Assembly (NCBI GenBank): GCA_009667805.1
Contig: CM019070.1
Location: forward strand, 55,599,735-55,663,734
Direction of reading: 5' to 3'
Source: Leptobrachium leishanense
Lineage: Eukaryota; Chordata; Amphibia; Anura; Megophryidae
DNA: 64,000 bases
Below the pieces are notes generated by a model. That model saw only the letters and a program-made list of their open reading frames with translations. It did not search any database and was not told the DNA's origin. The position numbers and the translations under genes were made by a program. Positions 25,282-36,889 of this stretch are shown in pieces (position 1 is the first letter of the stretch; every line of letters starts with the position of its first letter).

Positions 25282-25910
25282 CTCTAGGCTACCCGAGAAA
25301 AGAGCTGGCAGCTGAATGAGATATGACAGGGAGCTTAAAAGACTTCTAATCTACCCCTGGTGATGTTCATTGAATACATCCCACATAATACAATGATTTG
25401 AGTCGGTGATTGACCATTATATGACCAAAACCACAAAGTGAGGACCAAGTGATGGAAAGATACTGGGGGAGGGGGGTTGCAATACAAAAGATCACACAAT
25501 GGATGCACCCAGTGACACATATGGAGTAAAATATTTTCTTAAATAAACATACAAGAGAAAAACAAAGCACATGTACGATATCAGCAACATAAAATAAAAG
25601 CAATAAGGACATATCATTTTTTTGATGGTAGTGGCCCTTTAAGCCCACTGCTCCTGTTGTTAGATATATAGCGGCTCCTGCCATTACCTTACCGGCTCCT
25701 GTCGCTATTACAGTTGAGTAGATGTTGCAGAAGCTTATGCCAAATTAGCTTTGAATAGGAGCCGCTAATTTGCGTCTACCAGAAGAACAAGTTATTCCAA
25801 GATACTTTGTCCTTCTTCACTGGAGCTGGTACTGAAAAAGTAAATACAGGCTTTCAGAACCTGGTGTTTAGTGATTTTGCTTTTTAAATTGAGATTTTTG
25901 TGGCAATATA

Positions 25911-26338
25911 CACTGCCTGTCAAAAAAAGTCACACACTCGTTAGATATTTCCACAACATTTATTTCCATCAAGAGTTGCATAAATTTGGCGCCAAGATCT
26001 TGTATCGAATCGATGAGGAGAGTCGGAACGCTGCGTAAAGTCTTCTCCAGCACATTATCTCAAAGATTCTCAATGGGTCTGGACTGTGTGGTGGCTAATC
26101 CATGTGTGAAAATGATGTCTCCGGCTCCCTGAACCACTCTTGCACAACTTGAGCTCGGGGAAGCTGGAAGAGAAAATCTATTGATTAAAAAACCTGCTCA
26201 TTCAGTATATTCAGGAAGTCACATGACTTAATTTTTTGCCAACTGAAACATATTAATCACTCCAGTAGTTATCCAATGGAAGGCTCACACCTATTTGCTT
26301 AGTTAGATCTAGGTGGTGACTTTTTTGGCCAGGCAGGG
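25911..26338 (-). mobile_element. Internally deleted Tc1-like element
   Basis: Ends CACTGCCTGTCAAAAAAAGT and ACTTTTTTGGCCAGGCAGGG between TA dinucleotides (25909-25910 and 26339-26340). The minus strand keeps a decayed transposase C-terminus ([10 protein letters not shown] region near 26060-26090, followed by LEKTLRSVPTLLIDSIQDLG). The same family as 11727-12260. Only 428 bp remain. Confidence 0.85.
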
Positions 26339-26386
26339 TATTTATAAACATCACTAATGGAAAGATCTCTCTCTCTAATAAATATA

Positions 26387-26874
26387 GTGGCTTCTGCAAT
26401 ATTAAACACACTTATTATAGTGTGGAGGCTTTTTATCTCACTTTTAGTCCTCCACCACAACCCTTGTAGAAACTAATTTACCTTACGGTCCAAGCATCCA
26501 CTGCAACTGGTCATGCCTACCTCCTAGCTGATGAGGGTTCAACAAACCTGAAACAGCGCTGTCCTAGAAGTGGTTTTGACCAGTTGCATAACCTTATCTC
26601 TGCTACAAAGCCACAGTGTGGCATAGCATTGATTTTAGGGTTCTGTGTAATAACAGATCCAGGATGCATAAAAGTGAGACAGAGGTAATTTGCATATCCT
26701 ACCCAGATTTCCTTGCTGCATATGGGGAATGTGGCACAGGAGCTCTGGGATGCAATTCATCGAATTGCTGTGATGTGCAAGTGGCTTCTGCAATAATAAA
26801 CACATTACACACTTATTATAGTGTGGAGGCTTTTTATCTCACTTTTAGTCCTCCACCACAACCCTTGTAGAAAC

Positions 26875-26876
<2 letters not shown>
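26387..26876. repeat. Direct repeat pair, about 90 bp, 394 bp apart
   Basis: 26387-26475 (GTGGCTTCTGCAATATTAAA to TTGTAGAAACTA) recurs at 26781-26876 with few differences. The spacer contains GGGCAG-free unique sequence with TGAAACAGCGCTGTCCTAG. This could be two ends of an element or a local duplication. An (AT)n run follows at 26874-26899. Confidence 0.75.
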
Positions 26877-26899
<23 letters not shown>

Positions 26900-26905
<6 letters not shown>

Positions 26906-27630
26906 AAAATAATAATTTGATAGAATAGAAATTTCGAAAAAACTTCGAAAAAGTAGAAGATACATGCAACCGCGGGATCTCTGTATGATGTCATAGTATT
27001 CAGTATTAATTAAAACCATAATATGAACTGGAAAATATATATACTTAACCGTTTGCAGTGTCAGTTGCTCTTTTAGCAATTAGCAGATTAATTGCATTCT
27101 TTACAGGCAACATAATACCGTCCTAATCTTATTTATGTATGCATAATTTGATTTCCATCATTTCTCCAGGTAATATCTAGTTACAATTTATTATGTTCAC
27201 ATTTCTTGTTTGTTTCTCAGTAAAGCAGCATTAGAAATCCGTTTTTACTTCTTTTTCACTCATTAGAATGACACCTAGAAACAAATGAAGGTTTTCAGGT
27301 AATGTTAAAATTAAAAATGTTAATTCATAGCCCAGCACATACATTTAATAAAGATTTTAATTCGCCACTATCGTTTTGTTTTTCGCTTTATAAGGTGTGA
27401 TATTTGCAGCACTGGAAGGCATTTTTGTTATGGGCTAAATATATGCAATGAATCTGGTGGAAAATCTAAGTTTAATGTGGAGACAGTTCTGTATACTATT
27501 TGTTTTATGCTACAAATACTTTTTTAGAGATTATTATTAGTTAAAATGAAATACAATGACTCAACCATTATGACGTGTAGAACAGGGCTCAAAATTTCAA
27601 GTCCCGAGCTACTAGCCAGGACTTAAGAGT
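26900..27630. other. Unique AT-rich sequence
   Basis: AT-rich, no element ends, no coding domains. 27080-27420 is complex sequence without repeats. Confidence 0.35.
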
Positions 27631-27745
27631 TACCGTATTTTTCGCTCCATAAGACGCACCTGACCATAAGACGCACCTAGTTTTTAGAGGAGGAAAACCG
27701 GAAAATAAATATTCTGAATGAAATAGTGTAATAATGGATATACTG

Positions 27746-28490
27746 CCCCAGCTCGTGGATATGCCTTAGCTCACACATGGATTTGCCCCAGCTCACACAT
27801 GGATTTGCCCCAGCCAGCTCACACATGGATCTGCCCCATCAGCTCATGGATTTGCCCCAGCTCACACATGGATCTGCCCCAGCCAGCTCACACATGGATC
27901 TGCCCCATCAGCTCATGGATTTGCCCCAGCTCACACATGGATTTGCCCCAGCCAGCTCACACATGGATTTGCCCCAGCCAGCTCACACATGGATTTGCCC
28001 CATCAGCTCACACATGGATTTGCCCCAGCCAGCTCACACATGGATTTGCCCCAGCCAGCTCACACATGGATTTGCCCCAGCCAGCTCACACATGGATTTG
28101 CCCCATCAGCTCACACATGGATTTGCCCCAGCCAGCTCACACATGGATTTGCCCCAGCCAGCTCTCACATGGATTTGCCCCAGCCAGCTCACACATGGAT
28201 TTGCCCCATCAGCTCACACATGGATTTGCCCCAGCCAGCTCTCACATGGATTTGCCCCATCAGCTCACACATGGATTTGCCCCAGCCAGCTCTCACATGG
28301 ATTTGCCCCAGCCAGCTCACACATGGATTTGCCCCATCAGCTCACACATGGATTTGCCCCATCAGCTCACACATGGATTTGCCCCATCAGCTCACACATG
28401 GATTTGCCCCAGCCAGCTCACACATTGATTTGCCCCAGCCAGCATGGATTTGCCCCATCAGCTCACACATTGATAATGCCCCAGCTCACA
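27746..28490. repeat. Minisatellite, alternating 25/26-bp units
   Basis: About 28 units of GCCCCAGCCAGCTCACACAT + GGATTT, mixed with a GCCCCATCAGCTCACACATG form and two CTCTCACATG variants. All plus frames stay open (HMDLPQPAHTWICPS) because the units carry no stops; these are not genes. The unit resembles the single-copy edge sequence GCCCAGCAGCTCGTGGATGT next to it, its likely source. Confidence 0.95.
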
Positions 28491-28495
28491 TATGG

Positions 28496-28746
28496 ATATG
28501 GCCCAGCAGCTCGTGGATGTGCCTCCGCTCACCTGCCGCCGCCGCGTTCGTCTCCCTCTGAGCATGCGTCCGGCGGCAGGAAGCTTGGGCACTCGCCTGG
28601 GGGAGCCACGTGACCGCGATCTCCGCGGTCACGTGGCTCCCCCAGGCGAGTGCCCAAGCTTCCTGCCGCCAGACGCATGCTCAGAGGGAGACGAACGCGG
28701 CGGCGGCAGGTGAGCGGAGGCACATCCACGAGCTGCTGGGCCATAT
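28496..28746. repeat. Near-perfect 123-bp-arm palindrome
   Basis: 28496-28618 and 28624-28746 are reverse complements with about one mismatch (GCGTCCGGC versus GCGTCTGGC), around the 5-nt centre ATCTC. GC-rich and CpG-rich. ORFs on the two strands therefore encode the same peptide and are artefacts. Confidence 0.95.
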
Positions 28747-28892
28747 TCGCTCCATAAGACGCACCCACTTTTCCCCCCACTTTTTGGGGGGAAAAAAGTG
28801 CGTCTTATGGAGCGAAAAATACGGTACTTGCCACCAGTTGTCCCACCTAACACCTACCCCTTCCTCCACATAAATACACCTCCCCTGCATTC

Positions 28893-29439
28893 TAGGGATG
28901 TGCGTTTCGGGTTTCGGAATTTCGGAATTTTCACGAAATTTCCCAATTCGTGTTTTCGGATGCGGCAGATTTTCTGAAAATTTTTAGATCCGAAAATGGC
29001 AGATCCGAAAAGTTTTCCGAGCCGAAACGAAATATTTTCAGAATTTTCGAATGGACTTGAAATGTGTCAAATCGAAATTTATTGCTTTGAAACGAGGAGA
29101 ACAGACGTTCCAAAAAAACGAAAATTTCCGAAATCACGAAAAGTCAGTACAACAAACAAGCAAAGTGACACGAAAATACGAAAAATGGTCGATATTCCGA
29201 AGACATCTACAATTCCGAAAAACGAAAATTTCCGAAATAACGAAAAGTCGATACAAAAAACAAGCTAAGTGACACGAAAATACGAAAAATGGTCGATATT
29301 CCGAAAAAAAAATGTACACGAAAAACGAGTCGAGCCGAACCGAATCGAAACAGAAATCAGTCGAAACGAGCCGAATCGAAAAGTTTGAAAATACGAACAA
29401 ATCGAATAGAACCGAAAAAAAAATCGGTGCACAAGCCTA
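28893..29439. mobile_element. hAT MITE with TAGGGATGTGC end
   Basis: 547 bp with perfect 8-bp target duplication CTGCATTC (28885-28892 and 29440-29447). Ends TAGGGATGTGC and GCACAAGCCTA. The interior is dominated by CGAAA/TTCGG motifs, with a partial ~110-bp tandem duplication (about 29117-29220 and 29222-29310). The terminus differs by one base from TAGGGATGAGC of the 30.4-kb element, so it is probably mobilised by a related transposase. Confidence 0.9.
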
Positions 29440-29728
29440 CTGCATTCATACACTCCCCTCACATAAATACACCCCTACATTCACACACAATGAAAAAAAT
29501 AAATCCTACGTTATCTGCCTATGGCGCTTGTCAAAAGCTGGGGAGACATTGGGTACAGATACTGAGTACTGAGTAACGGTGCGTACAGGCAGAAAAACCC
29601 CTGTTATTGGTATATTGGCTATGTAGCATGCCGATACTGATAACAGGGAAAAACCTCCACTTAATTTCCTCTCGCCAAATGCGAGCAGGCGAGTGGAAAT
29701 TTTGAGCACTGGTGTAGAAGGTTTAGAT

Positions 29729-29908
29729 CAATAGTTCCCACCCCTGGTCCTCAAGTCCCCCATACCAGGTTAGATTTTAAGGATTACCTTGGAGAAATGC
29801 AGACTCAATCCTGCAATCACTGAGCAGGAAATCATATCACCTGTGCTTCAGATATTTGAAAAACCTGACCTGTTAGGGATACTTGACGACCAGGTTTGGG
29901 AGCCACTG
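29729..29908. mobile_element. Small hAT MITE, second copy of the 25.1-kb family
   Basis: 180 bp, ends CAATAGTTCCCACCC and GGGAGCCACTG, with internal CCTGGTCCTCAAGTCCCCC as at 25101. Flanks GTTTAGAT and GTGTAGGT match at 6 of 8, an old target duplication. Confidence 0.8.
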
Positions 29909-31828
29909 GTGTAGGTTGTCATTTATACCTGGATTTCCTGTTGTCCTTTGAAAATTCTGACGTACCATTGTAACATTATACCATTCTTCTTATTCTCTAT
30001 GTATTGGTGGCAAATGATGCTGACATGATTAAGTATTCAGTATATTAATTTGGAAGTGGTCTAGAACTGCATCTATAAGAGCCACCATTGTTTTTTTGGG
30101 CCTGTTGATCACTGTGTAGACTAAAAATATTAATGGGCTCTCTCTTTGCAACCCGAAGGTGATAATAATAAGTATATACAGCTTGCAGTGGCCGCGCAAT
30201 AAACACTTTCTTGGAATTATGAAACTAGGATTAATGCAACAAGCAGTGTCAGTTTTGGATTTTAAGATTCCGAACCCACTTGGAAGAGGTCTTTAGTGGT
30301 AGGCCAATTAGTCAGCAATTGGGGAAGAATATGTACATACCCTTCATTCTCTATGACATCACAATGAGAGATGTGTGCACCAGAAAATTCCCTCCTTGCC
30401 TCTAGGGATGAGCCGAACACTTCCCGAGTTCGGTTCGAGCCCGAACCCGAACTTCCCCTTTGTTCGGGACCGAACCCGAACCAGAACCCCATGCAAGTCA
30501 ATGGGGCTGAAAATTCGGTTTTTTAGAGTGCCCTCCAAGAGGGCATAAATGCTACATATTTGCCATAAAAGGTGTATGGGGGTCCGGGTAGTGCCCTGGG
30601 GGACAGGAAACAAGGACAAAAAGTTTTAAAAAAAACGTTTTTAAAGGGACAGTGAGTTTTCCATGAAATAAGCGTTAAAAATAAAAACCAAAAATTCCTT
30701 CAAATATCATGCCTAGGATGTCCCCATAACCTGCCCGTGAAGTGGCGGATTTCTAGGATTTATAGAAACACTTAAAAACAAAAAAAAAGACGTTTCATAT
30801 GACGGTAAATGCTTTTCCTTTAATCTATCCATAAACAACTGCTTGGGGCGGCAGCCTGTATGAAAAGACATTTTAGGACGCGCAGAAAAAGTTTAGTGAT
30901 TTTTTTGGCTAAATTATTGTGAAACTTATGCAGGCTTTGGATGAAAGTAACAATAGGTGCTTTAAAATTGGGCTTTTAGCGTCGGCAACAGTGCCGTCAC
31001 ACCGTAACCCCTCTGAGGATATGAATCTGATACAAGCGTCAGTGGCAGTGCACCCAGATATTGAGCCTTTAGTGCCAGGCATGCAAGTACTATCATACAG
31101 TAACCCCTCTGTGGTATTGTGGAAGAATGCAGGGGTGGACCATGCGGTCCTATATTAAAAAGATATGAATCTGGGAATGGGCGTCAGTGCACCCAGATAG
31201 TCTGCCTTTGGTGCAAGACTGCCAGGCCAGCAAGTATCATCATACAGTAACCCCTCTGTGTTATTGTGGAAGAGTGCAGGGGTGAACCTTGCGGTCCTAT
31301 ATTAAAAAGATATGCATCTGGTTAAGGCATCAGTGCACCCAGATATTCTGCCTTTGGTGCAAGACTGCCAGGGCAGCAAGTATCATCATACAGTAACCCC
31401 TCTGTGGTATGGTGGAAGAGTGCAGGGGTGGACCATCTGGTCCTATATTGAAAAGTGTTTTATCTGGTAATGGGCGTCAGTGCACCCAGATATTGTGCCT
31501 TTAATGCCTGGCCAGCAAGTATCATCATACAGTAACCCCTCTGTGTTATGGTGGAAGAGTGCAGGGGTGGACCTTGCGGTCCTATATTAAAAAGATATGC
31601 ATCTGGTTAAGGCGTCAGTGCACCCAGATATTCTGCCTTTGGTGCAAGACCGCCAGGGCAGCAAGTATCATCATAAAGTAACCCCTCTGTGGTATTGTGG
31701 AAGAGTGCAGGGGTGGACCATGTGGTCCTATATTGAAAAGTTTTTGATCTGGTAATGGGCGTCAGTGCACCCAGATATTGTGCCTTTGGTGCAAGACTGT
31801 CAGGCCAGCAAGTATCATCATACAGTAA

Positions 31829-32192
31829 GGCTGGGGTCAGACGAACGCAGTGTTAACGTCCGTGTTGCCCGCACATAAGTACGTCCGTGATAGCATACAA
31901 TTGTGTTAAATGGAGGTCCGCACAGAAGTGCGGGGGCTGACGGACGCTGCAAACGGACGCAGGTTAGGCAAGAACGTAATACTGCTAGAACGGACGTGCA
32001 GAGTGCGCCACGTCCACAACGTCCGCATAGCTTTGTGTATGAATGATGCAACAAGGTCAGACGGACTGCATTTATACGTCCAGCATTTTTGACGGACAGA
32101 ATGTTCTTTCATTGTAATTTATTTTCCATGCTACATCAGTCAAAAAATACGGACGCACAGTCCGTAGAAAATGCGCTCATCTGACCCTAGTC
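31829..32192. mobile_element. GGCTGGGGTCAGACGAACGC MITE in the array, copy A
   Basis: Flanked by TAA (31826-31828 and 32193-32195). The uninterrupted array units read CAGTAACCCCTCTG at this point, which shows the empty site and confirms a 3-bp TAA duplication (PIF/Harbinger style). Missing about 85 bp near its right end relative to the copy at 32772. Confidence 0.9.
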
Positions 32193-32771
32193 TAACCCCT
32201 CTGTGGTATTGTTGAAGAGTGCAGGGGTGGACCATGTGGTCCTATATTGAAAAGTTTTTGATCTTGTAATGGGCGTCAGTGCACCCAGATATTCTGCCTT
32301 TTAATGCCAGGCCATCAGGTATCATCATACAGTAACCCCTCTGTAGTATTGTGGAAGAATGCAGGGGTGGACCATGTGATCCTATATTGAAAAGTTTTTG
32401 ATCTGGTATTGGGCGTTAGTGCACCCAGATATTGTGCCTTTGGTGCAAGACTGCCAGGCCAGCAAGTATCATCATACAGTAACCCCTCTGTAGTATTGTG
32501 GAAGAATGCAGGGGTGGACCATGTGATCCTATATTGAAAAGTTTTTGATCTGGTTTTGGGCGTTAGTGCACCCAGATATTGTGCCTTTGGTGCAAGACTG
32601 CCAGGCCAGCAAGTATCATCATACAGTAACCTCTCTGTAGTATTGTGGAAGAGTGCAAGGGTGAACCTTGCGGTCCTATATTGAAAAGTTTTTGATCTGG
32701 TAATAATGGGCGTCAGTGCACCCAAATATTCTGCCTTTAATGCCAGGCCATCAAGTATCATCATACAGTAA

Positions 32772-33220
32772 GGCTGGGGTCAGACAAACGCAGTGTTAAT
32801 GTCCGTGTTGCCCGCACATAAGTACATCCGTGATAGCATACAATTGTGTTAAATGGAGCCCAACACACGAAGTACGTCCGCACAGAAGTGCGGGGGCTGA
32901 CGGACGCTGTAAACGGACGCAGGTTAGGCAAGAACGTAATACTGCTAGAACGGACGTGCAGAGTGCGCCACATCCACAACGTCCGCATAGCTTTGTGTGT
33001 GAGTGATGCAACAAGGTCAGACGGACTGCATTTATACGTCCAGCATTTTTGACGGACAGAATGTTCTTTCATCGTAATTTATTTTCCATGCTACATCAGT
33101 CAAAAAATACGTCAGTGAAAAAAACCGACTGTGTGGCCACTACCTTGTCGTCAGTCAGTAAGTACGTCCGTACTGCACGGACGCACAGTCCGTAGAAAAT
33201 GCGCTCATCTGACCCTAGCC
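32772..33220. mobile_element. GGCTGGGGTCAGAC MITE in the array, copy B
   Basis: Flanked by TAA (32769-32771 and 33221-33223), inserted at the same position of a different array unit as copy A. Almost identical to copy A over the shared part and also related to 48666-49111. Confidence 0.9.
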
Positions 33221-33571
33221 TAACCCCTCTGTGGTATTGTGGAAGAGTGCAGGGGGGGACCATGTGGTCCTATATTGAAAAGTATTTTTTTTTATCTGTT
33301 AATGGGCGTCAGTGCTCCCAGATATTGTGCCTTTAATGCCAGGCCAGCAGGTATCATCATACAGTAACCCCTCTGTGGTATTGTGGAAGAGTGCAGGGTT
33401 GGACCCTGCGGTTCAAAAAAATAAAATGATATAAATCTGGCAAAGGTGTCAGTGCAGCCAAATATTGTGCCTTTCATGGCAGCAAGTGCCTTCACACCGT
33501 AACCCTTTTGTGGTATTGTGGAAGAGTTCAGTGCTGGAGGTTTTGTGAATGCAGAAGAGGACATCCCCGAT

Positions 33572-36500
33572 CTATTCCATTACTTCAGCATCAGGGGATT
33601 GATAGCTGCTGATCCAGGACTGATTCATTTTTATAAATGTCAGCCAGTCTACAGAGTCAGTGGACAGACGCACTCTTTTGTCTGTGACAAAACCTCCAGT
33701 GGCACTGAACGTCCTTTCGGAAAGCACGCTAGATGAAGGGCAACCTAGTAGCTGCATAGCATATTGGCTAAATTCTGGCCAGTGATCCAATCTCAACACC
33801 CAGTAAGCCAGTGGATCATCTGCTGGAAAGGTATCCAGGTCTGCCCTTGCCCCTAGGTAGTCCTGCACCATATGGTGAAGACGCTGGCAATGGGTGCCTA
33901 CATTTGACGTCCTTGGGCGTTGTGGACTAAAAAAAATTAAAAAAGCATCAGTCAAGTGGCACTGGCCTTCACCGCTATTCCTCTGATCACCCGCAGCCTC
34001 AGAAGCACGTGTGTCAGCACTTGGTAATCTACCAGTGCCTGGAAAGGTGTTACACAAGTGTCGCTTTAGAGCGTCCTCAAGTTTTTTCATACTGTGCTCC
34101 CTCTGTGCGGGCAGGATGTGCTCTGCAACTTTCTCCTTGTATCGGGCATCAAGAAGGGTTGCCAACCAGTAATGATCCCTCTCCTTGATAGCACGAATCC
34201 TGGGGTCCTTTAGCAGGCTTTGCATCATTAGGGAGCCCATGCAGCATAGGTTAGAGGTGGCATTTGCTGCCGAGTCTTCCTGGTCAATGAGGATGACCGT
34301 ATCGTGCACTTCCTCCTCCCAGCCACGCACAAGCCCTTCTGTTTCTGGGCACACAAAACCCTCCCTTGAGGAATCCTCACCTTCAATGCCCCCACTACTT
34401 AAATAGTCCTCCTCCTCATCCTCCTCCTGTCTGATCTGAGTAGGACCCGCTGGAATGCTGTCTGTGGCAAGACTGGGCCCTTGAGAGCTAGGGAAGGCAT
34501 CCTCTTCCTCCCGCAGCTCTGCCTCTAGAGCCACATCTATAATTCCCCGCAGAGTGTGCTCCAGCAGGAACACTAAAGGAATTGTGTCACTGATGCATGC
34601 ACTGTCCCTGCTCACTATCCTCGTTGCCTCCTCAAATGGTGACAGTACAGTGCATGCATCCTTGATCATCAGCCACTGCGGGGGGAAAAAAAAACAAGTT
34701 GACCTGAACCTGTCCTTGTGCCATACTCACACAGGTACTCGTTGATGGCCCTCTGCTGCTTGTGCAGACGCTGTAGCATTGCTAATGTCGAGTTCCACCT
34801 GGTGGGCATGTCACAGATCAGACGGTTTGTGGGAAGGTGGAATTCTCTTTGAATTTTTGCCAGGTGAACGCTTGCTGGGAATGACCGTCTGAAGTGGCTG
34901 CAGACTTTTCTGGCCTGGATGAGAAGCTCTGGCAGCCCTGGGTACTTGGTTAGGAAACGCTGTACCACCAGATTTAGGACGTGTGCTAGGCATGGTACAT
35001 GCGTCATTTTACCCTTGCGTAGGGTGGAGAGAAGGTTGCTGCCATTATCGCAGACGATCATTCCCAGCTCAAGCTGGCGTGGTGTTGACAAAATTTCTGA
35101 CCCAGTGTGGCTCCCGTCCCCTAAACAAACCAGCTCAAGCACAGTATGGCATCTTTTTGCTTGAGCCATTGCGTAGACCCTGTCAGGCGTCGGTTTAACT
35201 GCCACTTTGCCAGAGACAGAGAAGGAGGAGGAGGAGGAGGAAGAGGTGGTGGAGCAGACATACCTCATACAAGCAGCTTTCTGGAGGCGTGGTGGATAAA
35301 CAAGCTCAGAGCCCCGTCTTGTATCCCTCCCAGCTGCAATCAGAGTTACCCAGTGTGCCGTGAAGGAAATGTAACGACCCTGTCCATGCTTGCTGGACCA
35401 CGTGTCTAAAGTGACATGCACCTTGCTGCTGACTGCCTTTCCCAATGACTGGATAACATTGTCTTACACGTGCTGGTATAGTGCTGGAATGGCCTTGCGT
35501 GAAAAGTAATGGCGTTTTGGAACCTGCCACTGTGGTACAGCACATTCAGCAAATTCACGGAAGGGAACAGAGTCCACCAGCTGGAAAGGCAGCAGCTGCA
35601 ATGCGAGTAATTTTGCTAAGCTGGCATTTAGGCGCTGTGCTTGGGGATGGTTGGGACTATATTTTTCTTTCGCTGCAGCAGCTGCGGCAACGTAATCTGA
35701 CTGCGTAAATCTTCAGCTACTGGGATGATGTCACATTGTGACGAAGGACCTGCTGGTACATCCATTACTGTAGCATCATCCCTGTCGGTGGAGGTTGTAG
35801 GCAATGACATGGCAGGACATACAGTGTGGGTAGAGACAGATGAGGAGGAGGAGAACCTACGCAAAGTTTTGTGCCAACGGAATGTGTGGCACTTGTTCAT
35901 ATGTCTCCTCAAGCACGTGGTACCCAAGTGTCCGGTGTTTATCCCACGCTTCAGCCTCATCTGACATAGATTACAAATTGCAACGGTGGGGTCTGCTGCA
36001 CATTTCTTAAAGAACTCCCAGACAGCAGAGTTCCTGCATGTGTTCTTTGAGACAACAGCGCTCTGCACCGGAGCAGCTCTGACATCTGATGCCTTGGACT
36101 GGCTAGTGCTACGGTTGGTCACAGAGGATGTTGTGCCTCGTGTGTGCTGTGCCTCCGCCTCCTCCCCCTCCTCCTCACTTGATTCCTCAGTTCAATCTGG
36201 CACCCAGGTGGAGTCAGTGACCTCATCATCAATGTCATCTTCACCCCCTATCTCATCGTCACTGGAGCCAACTTGGCAGTATGCTGCAGCTGCTGGGGCA
36301 ACATGAGTGCCAGTTATTTGTGTGTCATCCCTGGCACCCCCTTCCTCTAGGTTGATCATACTCCCTTGCTCAACCTCAGATATTGAATCAGAGCACTGTA
36401 CTTGCTGCGCATCCTCAAGCAGCATGTCACTCTCATTGTAGTCAAACAATTCAGCTGACTCCTCCGTGTGTGATAGCGAGGCTATGGCAGGAGTAGCTGT

Positions 36501-36789
36501 GGACAGGGAGGCTGCATTAGATGCTTTGGCAGCTGAGGTGGACTGTAAAGCACTAGAAGCCTGGCTGGCAGAGGACTCGGAGGATGAGGATGGCCTCATC
36601 CACCAAATCCTCTCTATGTTGCTGCAGGTTAAGAAGACAGCCAGCACCACTTATAAAGGACAAGCGTGCCCCTGCAGAGGATGCACCACGTGCACCACGA
36701 CCAGAGGCACAGCCTCCCGACACAGGGGCTGCTTGCCCTCTTATCTGTGTCTGGGAGCGTCTGCCTGTCCTTTTTGTTCTTTCAGACAT
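33572..36789 (-). pseudogene. BED-finger hAT transposase, multiply broken
   Basis: Cut-and-paste transposase, about 1,070 codons. Order: basic N-terminus (MSERTKRTGRRSQ), acidic serine-rich stretch, BED zinc finger (C-NL-C ... RRH-MNK-C, about 35985-35890), RNase H-like core with the expected aspartates in VTLDTWSS and VCDNGSNL, the CLAHVLNLVV motif and RWNSTLAML, then the C-terminal dimerisation domain with LSERTFSATGG. Lesions seen: frameshift near 36590, TGA at 36192-36194, frameshift near 35664, TAA at 35464-35466, frameshift near 34678 in a C-run. The last lies in a stretch that superficially resembles a 55-nt intron, but the phases do not fit and the translated segment (GTRTGSGQL, FFSPR) looks coding. 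Related to ZBED/hAT families; not a host gene. Confidence 0.88.
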
Positions 36790-36889
36790 GGAGAGTGATA
36801 TATAGATTAATATATACAGAACTCTGATTCAACTCTGGTATAAAGATTTAAAGTACTCTGGTATAACTCAGTGAGACACACTGATAGCT

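Larger units (their letters stand above)
27633..28824. mobile_element. TA-flanked MITE with CCGTATTTTTCGCTCCATAA ends
   Basis: Left end CCGTATTTTTCGCTCCATAA and right end TTATGGAGCGAAAAATACGG are perfect inverted repeats continuing into GACGCAC. TA dinucleotides flank (27631-27632 and 28825-28826), as for Tc1/mariner-type targets. The CATAAGACGCAC motif recurs inside the left end, and the right end forms a second hairpin (28749-28818). The interior holds a minisatellite and a long palindrome, listed separately. No transposase. Confidence 0.85.
30985..33520. repeat. Tandem array of about 13 units (~145 bp) inside the hAT element
   Basis: Each unit contains GTAACCCCTCTGTGGTATTG, GTGCAGGGGTGGACC, GTCAGTGCACCCAGATATT and GCCAGCAAGTATCATCATAC. 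Unit starts are near 31007, 31100, 31249, 31397, 31537, 31678, 32193, 32332, 32479, 32627, 33221, 33365 and 33499. It lies between the transposase stop and the left terminus. Two units are interrupted by MITEs at the same TAA. ORFs across it are artefacts of the repeat. Confidence 0.93.

Noticed and set aside
27777..28490. CRISPR-like array
   Set aside because: The units are direct tandem repeats with no unique spacers, inside a MITE with TA target duplication. Nothing else in the window is bacterial.
27777..28613. 278-aa repetitive ORF (HMDLPQPAHTWICPS)
   Set aside because: It comes from a minisatellite with alternating 25/26-bp units; every plus frame is open, so openness is not evidence of coding.
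28529..28780. Matching ORFs on both strands
   Set aside because: They result from a near-perfect palindrome, which makes both strands encode the same peptide.
34676..34730. Apparent 55-nt intron in the hAT transposase (GTGAGT ... CCCCGCAG)
   Set aside because: Very short for a vertebrate intron; joining the two sides leaves the reading phases mismatched; the segment translates to plausible transposase sequence. A one-base frameshift in a C-run fits better.
33572..36789. Domesticated host ZBED-type gene
   Set aside because: It lies inside an element with transposon ends and a perfect 8-bp target duplication, and it has several stops and frameshifts.
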